NCBI RefSeq assembly: GCF_000012845.1
Contig: NC_009615.1
Location: 4,590,501-4,654,500, forward strand
Direction of reading: 5' to 3'
Length of the DNA stretch: 64,000 nucleotides
From: Parabacteroides distasonis ATCC 8503
GTDB lineage: Bacteria > Bacteroidota > Bacteroidia > Bacteroidales > Tannerellaceae
The notes beneath the pieces are model-generated. The model had not been told where the DNA came from. It made no database searches and worked only from the letters and a program-made list of their open reading frames with translations. Positions 58,184 to 64,000 of this stretch are shown here, piece after piece. Numbering within the stretch: position 1 is the first letter of the stretch; each line of letters starts with the position of its first letter. The position numbers and the translations under genes are program-made.

Positions 58184-60124
58184 ATGATGAACCTTTTTTC
58201 TAAACTCTCAACGTGGTATTTCTCAAGGAAAGCGTTGCCGTATTGGAGCATTATCCTGTTGGATTGCTTGGTGATCCTGTTTTCAGGCTTGCTGGTATAT
58301 GCCTTGAATAACGGGATCTTCGCCACGATGGGCATCTTTTGGCACCTGTCGCTCACGTGGGGTGTTTGCCTAGTGCCTTATCTGGTGGGCTTTAGGCTGT
58401 TCCGTACGTATTCGGGCATCATTCGTTACTCTTCCTTCGTGGATTTGCAACGGGTGGGCTTCGCCGTGCTGTTCGGTGTGGTTTGCGTGGTGACCTTCCA
58501 AGAGTTTACGGATTTTTCGCCTTACTTGGTGTATATCCGTAAACGAGACCTTGTGCTATCCTCCCTGCTGGCGATGAGCTTGATGTGGGCGATGCGTGTG
58601 TTCGTGAAGTATTTCTACGTGACAACCTTCCGTCAGTCGAAGGCTGAGCGTGCCTTTATCTTCGGCGTGAAGCAGGGCGGTATCAGTTTGGCGAAGAGCA
58701 TCCAGAACCAAGATCCCGCACAGTACGTGCTGGCAGGCTTCGTCTCGGAGGCCGGGAACATGCAGAATCGTATATTGATGGGAGTGCGTGTGTACCCTTT
58801 CGATGAGGAGCTGATCGATGCGATGCGCCGGGAGCGGGCGACGATCCTTTTCGTCTCCCCCTTGAAGAGCGACTCCATCCGGGAACAGCCGGATATGGTG
58901 GCCCGTTTGGCGGAGGCGGGGATCAAGATCTACGTGACCCCGGCGGCGCAAGAATGGGATGGCAGGAGCGATTTGACGCATACACAACTCCGGAAGGTTG
59001 AGATCGAGGATCTGCTTCCCCGGGAAAAGATAGAGATAGACATGGAGGCGGTGGGCCGCTTGCTTCGTGGTCAACGCATCCTGATAACGGGAGCCGCCGG
59101 CAGCATCGGTGGCGAGATGGTGCGCCAGATCGCCTCGTTCACTCCGGATCGCTTGATCTTGGTAGATCAGGCGGAGACCCCCTTGCACGACATCCGCTTG
59201 ATGATGGCGAGGGATTGGCGGGATATCAACGCCTATACCTTGGTGGCGGACATCGCTAACAAGTCTCGCATGGAGGAGATCTTCTCGGAGCATCGCCCCG
59301 CCTATGTATTCCATGCGGCGGCCTATAAGCACGTTCCGATGATGGAGGATAATCCTTGCGAGAGTGTGGGTAACAACGTGGACGGTACCCGTGTGATCGC
59401 CGACTTGGCCGTGAAGTATGGCACGAGGAAGTTCGTGATGATCTCCACGGACAAGGCGGTGAATCCTACGAATGTGATGGGTTGCTCGAAGCGCATCTGC
59501 GAGATTTACGTGCAGAGCCTCGACAAGGCGATCAAGGAGGGCCATGTGGAAGGCGTGACGCAGTTCGTTACGACCCGCTTCGGCAACGTGCTGGGTTCTA
59601 ACGGCTCCGTGATCCCATTGTTCCGTGAACAGATTGCCAAGGGCGGTCCCGTGACAGTGACGCATCCGGATATCATCCGTTTCTTCATGCTGATCCCGGA
59701 GGCCTGCCGGTTGGTATTGGAGGCGGGTACGATGGGTAACGGTGGGGAGATCTTCGTCTTCGACATGGGCAAGCCCGTGCGTATCATCGACTTGGCGAAA
59801 CGTATGATTCAGCTTTCGGGCGCCAAGAACGTAGAGGTCCGGTTTACGGGTCTTCGTGCCGGCGAGAAGCTGTACGAGGAGGTACTGAACGACGAGGAGA
59901 TCACGCTGCCTACCTTCCATCCGAAGATCAAGATCGCCAAGGTACGGGAGTACGATTATGATACGGTTTGCCAAGATATAGATGAACTCGTCGGCCTAGG
60001 CCGCTCGAGGGACGATATGGCCATCGTGGGCAAGATGAAGGCGATCGTCCCCGAGTTTAAGAGCCGGCACTCCAAGTACGAGGTCTTGGATAAGGCGCTA
60101 GAAAGCGCAAGCACTGATGCCTAA
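58184..60124 (+). CDS. CapD/WbpM-type nucleoside-diphosphate-sugar dehydratase
   Basis: 646 residues: four N-terminal membrane helices (about 17-140), a CoA-binding-like Rossmann domain (150-270), and a C-terminal short-chain dehydrogenase domain with GAAGSIGGEMVRQ (about 304). The catalytic stretch STDKAVNPTNVMGCSKRICE has Met where other SDRs have Tyr, as in WbpM/FlaA1-type UDP-HexNAc 4,6-dehydratases. It makes a keto-deoxy sugar for capsule or O-glycan. Its last 27 bases overlap the antisense smalltalk gene. Confidence 0.9.
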   Translation: MMNLFSKLSTWYFSRKALPYWSIILLDCLVILFSGLLVYALNNGIFATMGIFWHLSLTWGVCLVPYLVGFRLFRTYSGIIRYSSFVDLQRVGFAVLFGVVCVVTFQEFTDFSPYLVYIRKRDLVLSSLLAMSLMWAMRVFVKYFYVTTFRQSKAERAFIFGVKQGGISLAKSIQNQDPAQYVLAGFVSEAGNMQNRILMGVRVYPFDEELIDAMRRERATILFVSPLKSDSIREQPDMVARLAEAGIKIYVTPAAQEWDGRSDLTHTQLRKVEIEDLLPREKIEIDMEAVGRLLRGQRILITGAAGSIGGEMVRQIASFTPDRLILVDQAETPLHDIRLMMARDWRDINAYTLVADIANKSRMEEIFSEHRPAYVFHAAAYKHVPMMEDNPCESVGNNVDGTRVIADLAVKYGTRKFVMISTDKAVNPTNVMGCSKRICEIYVQSLDKAIKEGHVEGVTQFVTTRFGNVLGSNGSVIPLFREQIAKGGPVTVTHPDIIRFFMLIPEACRLVLEAGTMGNGGEIFVFDMGKPVRIIDLAKRMIQLSGAKNVEVRFTGLRAGEKLYEEVLNDEEITLPTFHPKIKIAKVREYDYDTVCQDIDELVGLGRSRDDMAIVGKMKAIVPEFKSRHSKYEVLDKALESASTDA

Positions 60125-60205
60125 GGCCCCGGCGATGGTGGTGGCTATGGCGATGACTACTTTGATGATTACGCTCCAAACGTTGGTTTTCTTCTTTTCA
60201 CTCAT
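60098..60205 (-). CDS. Smalltalk protein
   Basis: 35 residues, too short for most gene finders: MSEKKKTNVWSVIIKVVIAI followed by ATTIAGALGIS. The Lys-rich start, Trp and single hydrophobic helix match the small Bacteroidales protein called smalltalk, found next to HU-like and amidase/peptidase genes. Here it sits 66 nt after the HU-like gene and its 3' end overlaps capD by 27 nt in antisense. Function unknown. Confidence 0.8.
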   Translation of the reverse strand: MSEKKKTNVWSVIIKVVIAIATTIAGALGISACAF

Positions 60206-60271
60206 TTAAATTTGTTTTATAAGGTTGATAATACGAAGTCTGTATCAATGAGCACGCCGAAACGTGCCCCA

Positions 60272-60763
60272 TTATATCTCATCCGGGCTCTCGCTGTCCG
60301 AGGAGCCGTTCTTACCGGAGATATCCACCGTTGTCTTACCGGCCTTCTGGGCCTTGATGACGGCGGCTTGGGCGGCCCGGGTGGGGACGAGGTTGAACTT
60401 GAGGCCTTGGAAGATGACTTGAAGTTCCTCGCCGGGGACGAACTGGATGTTCACCCCCTTGATATAGTCGGAGGTGAACAGGTCGGCACTTGGCGCTCCC
60501 CCGGAATTGATCTGGAGGCGGAAGGCACCCAGATCGCCGAAATCCACCTGCTTGCCGGCTTTCAGAACTTCCAGCATACACTCGGTGGTGGCGATGAGCA
60601 CGGCCGAAACGTCGGCTTGGTGCACCGTACATTTACTCGCTATCAGGGTAGATAGCTCTTTTAGGTTGAGCTCGCCGTTGGTTTGCGCCTTGGCGTAGGC
60701 TTTCTTGGGTTCCTCTTTTTTCAACGGGTTACCCATCATGGCAATGGAATAGTTTAATGACAT
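60272..60763 (-). CDS. HU-like DNA-binding protein
   Basis: 163 residues from the ATG at 60763. HU/IHF-type fold with LKELSTLIASKCTVHQADVS, the GKQVDFGDLGAFRLQINS loop and VNIQFVPGEELQVIFQGLKF, plus a C-terminal low-complexity tail (about 130-163, rich in Ala, Lys, Ser). This is the Bacteroidetes HU-HIG type. It lies between the smalltalk and M15 peptidase genes, as usual for the cassette. Confidence 0.85.
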   Translation of the reverse strand: MSLNYSIAMMGNPLKKEEPKKAYAKAQTNGELNLKELSTLIASKCTVHQADVSAVLIATTECMLEVLKAGKQVDFGDLGAFRLQINSGGAPSADLFTSDYIKGVNIQFVPGEELQVIFQGLKFNLVPTRAAQAAVIKAQKAGKTTVDISGKNGSSDSESPDEI

Positions 60764-60851
60764 AATCGTAAGATATTTTAAGTGATACATAAGGAACTTG
60801 GGGGATGATGAGTTGAGTCCTCACGCTTGATGACTTGGCTCTTCGTGCTCC

Positions 60852-60887
60852 TTGATTTAAGTCTTCGGTTTGAAAGACTTAAGTCAA
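60852..60887. repeat. Hairpin after the M15 peptidase gene
   Basis: 14-bp stem TTGATTTAAGTCTT / AAGACTTAAGTCAA with one G-U pair and an 8-nt loop; it overlaps the peptidase stop codon. No T run follows on the minus strand, so it may act on mRNA stability more than termination. Confidence 0.5.
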
Positions 60888-61309
60888 TTAGGCGACTTTT
60901 CTTTATCGATAACCTGACAGCGAAGATTGCCGGGTACGTAAGAGATATGGATCCATCGGGCGCCGGGCTCTAGGATGAGCTGAGTGAACTCGAGTCCGCA
61001 CAGCTCGTGCGTCTCTTGTATCAGTCGGAACAAGAGGCGATGATCATCTGGAGAGCCGGCTATCAGGTCGGCGGCGCAACCGAGGAGGTGGTGACTGTGC
61101 TTGGCTCCCCCGATAAGGATGTTCAATTCGGGGCAGCGATAGCCGCTACTGATGACGATGGGTCTGCCCCAGACCCGCCGTAGCGGGTCTAGCAGCATTT
61201 CCACTAGGATCGTGACCATTTGCTGGGCCACCGGGGTGAGGCTGTTGTCGATCCCGTCTCGCCGGGCCGTGGCGGAGTCTTCAAACTCTTGATAATTAAA
61301 GTAGCGCAT
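60884..61309 (-). CDS. M15 family D-Ala-D-Ala carboxypeptidase/endolysin-like
   Basis: 141 residues from the ATG at 61309. The zinc site of peptidase M15_3 is seen in SSGYRCPELN, SHHLLGCAADL (His, Asp) and WIHISY (His). No signal peptide, so it resembles phage endolysins that need a holin or lysis for access to peptidoglycan. In many Bacteroides cassettes this place is held by an amidase. Confidence 0.85.
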   Translation of the reverse strand: MRYFNYQEFEDSATARRDGIDNSLTPVAQQMVTILVEMLLDPLRRVWGRPIVISSGYRCPELNILIGGAKHSHHLLGCAADLIAGSPDDHRLLFRLIQETHELCGLEFTQLILEPGARWIHISYVPGNLRCQVIDKEKSPN

Positions 61310-61410
61310 AGGAGACAAGGTTGATGTTTTTGTTTCTGTAGCAAAGATACGATAGGCGGAAAGCCCGGATATACCATTTGTTTCCACCTATTCGCTCTAG
61401 GAGAAGAATT

Positions 61411-61605
61411 TTAGGGTTCCCCTAAAAAATCATAGAATATCTGTACTTGCTTTGGCGTGATGGAGCGATCTTTCGAGTGATAACCATGACGGATAAGGGC
61501 CTCTTTCAGTCCTTTCACGTCACGGATATATCGGTTCAACTTATGCAAAGCGTTCGAAGGGGTGCCTGTCAGGCAATATTGACGGGCGAGATCTATTTTT
61601 TTCAT
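61411..61605 (-). CDS. DUF4248 family protein
   Basis: 64 residues, cytosolic, with KIDLARQYCLTGTPSNALHK and KQVQIFYDFLGEP, the pattern of the DUF4248 family. It looks like a small DNA-binding helical protein. It is part of the cassette between the M15 and DUF3987 genes. Confidence 0.8.
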   Translation of the reverse strand: MKKIDLARQYCLTGTPSNALHKLNRYIRDVKGLKEALIRHGYHSKDRSITPKQVQIFYDFLGEP

Positions 61606-61635
61606 CTGTGTTGAATTTTAAAATGACTATAGGAG

Positions 61636-61683
61636 GGTTTCAAGTTTCAAGGTTTCATGAACCCTCTTTCCTCACACACACGT
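61636..61683 (+). repeat. Left copy of a 48-bp inverted repeat
   Basis: Starts GGTTTCAAGTTTCAAGG, ends CCTCACACACACGT. Its reverse complement occurs at 63161-63208 inside the DUF3987 gene with 44 of 48 bases matching; similarity continues a little inward as GTACAT-TATAT. Lies in the gap between the DUF4248 and DUF3987 genes. Confidence 0.8.
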
Positions 61684-61690
61684 ACGTACA

Positions 61691-63481
61691 TTATATGGGT
61701 TTCAAATAAATCCCTTTATGCTCGCCATGCAGGAGGGCTCCAGAGTCGCATAGTCGGCGTAGCCATGTCTTGGCGGTGTTCTTGGGGATGTTGGCATGCT
61801 CGGCGGTCTCCATCCATTGGACGGTGGTGAACTCGTCTGGCATGGAGCTGAGCAGACTGTCCTTTTCCGAGAGGCCTCGGCTGGTGATCTCGCCGGTAGG
61901 CAGGAATGAGAGGATATGGGTGGCGTGGAGGTAGAGCGGCTCTGCCATTGTCAGAAGGGCGGCGAAGTCATCGTCGGTGATATGGAGTTCCCAGCCTCCA
62001 ATGATCTTGTCCTTTAGGTTGTCGCTGTTGATGCCTTGGGCCGGCAGCAGTAATTCCGGTTGTTCCAAGGCACGAAGCATGGCTACCACCTCCATGAAAC
62101 GTACGAGGTTGATGGCGAGGCGTACCACGGAACTGTTCATCTCCTGCCCGTTGGATTGCCGGGCACGCAGGAAAAGACGTACGAAGCTGTCGTTGAAAGC
62201 GGCTTGTTGCTGCTCGTCGAGGCGCAAGGTAATGGTACCCCGGCACTTGAGCTGATCGATCGTGGCCTTCCACTCGTACCCCATCCGGTGGAATTCCTTC
62301 TCGGCGTCTACCTCGTCGACGGAGAATTGGTCGATCCATTCCCGGATCTGCGATTTGTAGTAGAAGACCTCACGGCTGAAGAGCCCGTTCTCGCCCGAGG
62401 GGATAAGCGGCGCTACCTGTCCGGGCGTACCCGAGAGCACCATCGAGAGGAAGGTGGAATCGCATTCCCGGTATTCGTTATCGGTCCGTCGGTTGAACGA
62501 GAGCCCGGCATGGTCGAAAGCGTTACGGAGCGTATCGCTCCAATGCCCGTAATCACCCCCGATAGCGGTGGTGATGGTATCCGCCTCGGTCTCGAAAATG
62601 ATACCGGTGCCGTCCGAATCGATGATATTTTGCAAGATACCCGTCCCGGTGTTGTTGCCGGAGATGATAAACATACTGTTTTTAGGCATCTGGGGCATCT
62701 CCATCTTGGCTTTCTCCTTGCCTAAGGCATGATAGGCAGCCAAATCTTGGCGGTACTGTTTCATCGCTAGGTCCACTTGTTGGCGGATCTCCCGGTGGAT
62801 AGGCTCGATAAACTTACGCAGCCACGCCATGATGCCCTTACCCGATGCGGGCGGAGCGATCACGAAGAGCTGGATACAGGGATAGATCCAATGCATCCCA
62901 TAGAGGCAACGCACCGTCTTGCCCAAGGTGGCGCCTAGGGCGGTGAGAGCCGTGAGCAAAAGGATATCCCGCTGCTCGGCATTATCGGCGAAACCGAGGA
63001 TGTCCCGTAGCAACGAGGGCCATGGATAGCCGGGTACCAGCCGTGGCAGGGAGGTGTAAGGCTCACTGCCGATGTGGAGTGGGGCGTCGTTTGCCTCGGT
63101 TTCCCGATCGCTGGTCTCGTGGGCTTGATCTACCGTATCGGCTATATTATATGTACTCACACGTGTGTGTGAGGAAAAGGGTTTCGTGAAACCTTGAAAC
63201 TTGAAACCTATTTCCACGCCCGCCAGCTTGGCTAAGTGGAAAGCGGTGCCCAGATGGACATTCTGGTTTCCGGTGCGCAAGGCACTGGAGAAAAGCTTGT
63301 TGGCGTGTAGGGCGTTGAACTTGGGCGATGGCTCGCAGAGACTGATGAAGTCGCTACGTCCTGCCTCCCCGCAATCGGTGGCGATGGCGAAAGCCAATTG
63401 TACATACTCGGCGTAAGTGGGGGCGATATCGGCATGGGTCGCCCGTACCGCCTCGACTAGTTTGGAAAGATCGTTGTTCAT
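61691..63481 (-). CDS. PriCT-type domain plus DUF3987 helicase/primase-like protein
   Basis: 596 residues. Residues 1-90 look like a primase C-terminal (PriCT_2) domain; residues 92-107 form a Ser/Thr/Phe-rich linker encoded by the right 48-bp repeat. The rest is the DUF3987 domain with a Walker A-like APPASGKGIM (about 230) and a downstream FETEADTI acidic motif. It resembles replication proteins of mobile elements. Start overlaps the VirE-N stop by ATGA. No phage or plasmid genes are adjacent. Confidence 0.8.
   Translation of the reverse strand: MNNDLSKLVEAVRATHADIAPTYAEYVQLAFAIATDCGEAGRSDFISLCEPSPKFNALHANKLFSSALRTGNQNVHLGTAFHLAKLAGVEIGFKFQGFTKPFSSHTRVSTYNIADTVDQAHETSDRETEANDAPLHIGSEPYTSLPRLVPGYPWPSLLRDILGFADNAEQRDILLLTALTALGATLGKTVRCLYGMHWIYPCIQLFVIAPPASGKGIMAWLRKFIEPIHREIRQQVDLAMKQYRQDLAAYHALGKEKAKMEMPQMPKNSMFIISGNNTGTGILQNIIDSDGTGIIFETEADTITTAIGGDYGHWSDTLRNAFDHAGLSFNRRTDNEYRECDSTFLSMVLSGTPGQVAPLIPSGENGLFSREVFYYKSQIREWIDQFSVDEVDAEKEFHRMGYEWKATIDQLKCRGTITLRLDEQQQAAFNDSFVRLFLRARQSNGQEMNSSVVRLAINLVRFMEVVAMLRALEQPELLLPAQGINSDNLKDKIIGGWELHITDDDFAALLTMAEPLYLHATHILSFLPTGEITSRGLSEKDSLLSSMPDEFTTVQWMETAEHANIPKNTAKTWLRRLCDSGALLHGEHKGIYLKPI
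63161..63208 (-). repeat. Right copy of the 48-bp inverted repeat, inside the DUF3987 gene
   Basis: Inverted partner of 61636-61683, read in frame as residues 92-107 of the DUF3987 protein (GFKFQGFTKPFSSHTR). Confidence 0.8.
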
Positions 63482-64000
63482 GATATGAATATTTTAGCGT
63501 TAGAATCGTGAGACAAGAAACAGCAGCGGGCGATATCCTTGCCACAGGTATCCACCTCACCCTTGAAGGTGTCGGCATACAGGAGCTGTATGTAGCTCAT
63601 GGCCCATCGAACGGTCTCGTCTCCGGGTATGAAAAGCTTCACTCCCAGTCCTCCGGGACTGACAAAGGCGAGGCGGGTCCCGAGATAGGGATCGGCGAAG
63701 AGGCGGTCCCGGAGTTGTTCCGCCTCCTCGAGAGAGGCGAGATGGTCGATATCGACCACTACCAACCCCGAGGCGGAGATGAGAGCGTCGCTCTTACGAC
63801 GGGAAAAAACGCCGTGGGGCGTTACGAACGGCAGTTGTCGCTGTTTGAGTTGGCGGTATTCCGCTACCCTGCCTTCCCTGATGAAGGCGCGTAATTCGTT
63901 GGTAACCGTTTCGAGAGATTTATCCTCGGTGATCCATCGGTACACTTCCCGTAGTGTACAGTTCCCGGTCGGAAGCGTGTTGGTGATGGGAGGAAGAAAG
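63478..64000 (-). CDS. VirE N-terminal (BT4734-like) protein, partial
   Basis: The reading frame stays open through the right window edge (upstream codons read FLPPITNTLPTGN before YRWITEDKS), so the start lies beyond 64000. The visible 173 residues include ASGLVVVDIDHLASLEEAE and GVKLFIPGDE, matching the VirE N-terminal / BT4734-BF3469 family, often upstream of DUF3987 proteins. It probably forms the primase part of a primase-helicase pair. A GTG at 63945 is only an internal candidate. Confidence 0.78.
   Translation of the reverse strand, partial: FLPPITNTLPTGNCTLREVYRWITEDKSLETVTNELRAFIREGRVAEYRQLKQRQLPFVTPHGVFSRRKSDALISASGLVVVDIDHLASLEEAEQLRDRLFADPYLGTRLAFVSPGGLGVKLFIPGDETVRWAMSYIQLLYADTFKGEVDTCGKDIARCCFLSHDSNAKIFIS

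Noticed and set aside
58556-59974. 472-codon open frame antisense to capD
   Set aside because: The product is rich in His, Arg and Asp with no domain, typical of the mirror frame of a GC-rich gene. The sense strand encodes an intact CapD.
60098-64000. Prophage
   Set aside because: There is an endolysin-like peptidase and a primase-like pair, but no capsid, portal, terminase, tail or integrase gene.

Overview
The window looks like a chromosomal segment of a gut Bacteroidota, most likely Parabacteroides (P. distasonis-like). Supporting signs are type III glutamine synthetase, a K+-dependent membrane pyrophosphatase, paired hexameric glutamate dehydrogenases, Bacteroides-type promoters (TTTG about 18-20 nt upstream of TAnnTTTG), DUF4248/HU/smalltalk genes and a UpxY-type capsule regulator. 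The genus is inferred from gene content, not from a search.

About 1-52.6 kb is housekeeping chromosome. In order: a metallophosphoesterase/glycosyltransferase pair, metY, a MATE exporter, a Tat-signal TIM-barrel protein, glnN, hppA, a patatin, a GH13 enzyme, DedA, prs, mnmA, a DPP III-type peptidase with an AlkD-like gene, fur, purA, a zinc peptidase, hisS, a GH30 lipoprotein, groES-groEL, tRNA-Leu with an ECF sigma cluster, mazG, dsbD, an RluA-type synthase, valS, an orphan hybrid-less histidine kinase, a second TIM-barrel protein, tRNA-Thr, tRNA-Ala and ruvC. Two glutamate dehydrogenase genes then flank a receiver-like/ATP-grasp protein and a three-gene operon (AmgK-like kinase fused to a RapZ C-terminal domain, MurU-like nucleotidyltransferase, secreted phosphatase-fold lipoprotein) that points to cell-wall amino-sugar recycling. 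Many convergent gaps hold hairpins built from locus-specific words.

About 52.7-60.1 kb is the head of a capsular polysaccharide locus. A tyrosine recombinase is followed by a segment bounded by perfect 22-bp inverted repeats (53625-53646 and 56530-56551). A promoter inside it fires rightward into a long UpxY antiterminator, a small gene and a CapD-type dehydratase. This is the layout of a phase-variable invertible promoter, now in the ON orientation. A complete IS21-family element (53934-56488, 26-bp terminal repeats, 11-bp target duplication) sits inside it. Removing the IS gives an ancestral segment of about 361 bp. The duplicated target covers the -33 region, and the copy left at the promoter reads ATTG instead of TTTG.

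About 60.1-64 kb runs antisense to the capsule genes and holds the Bacteroidales cassette smalltalk / HU-like / M15 peptidase / DUF4248 / PriCT-DUF3987 / VirE-N (cut by the window end). A 48-bp inverted repeat (44/48 identical) has one copy downstream of the DUF3987 gene and the other inside it at the linker between its two domains, so the core domain could be inverted or exchanged.
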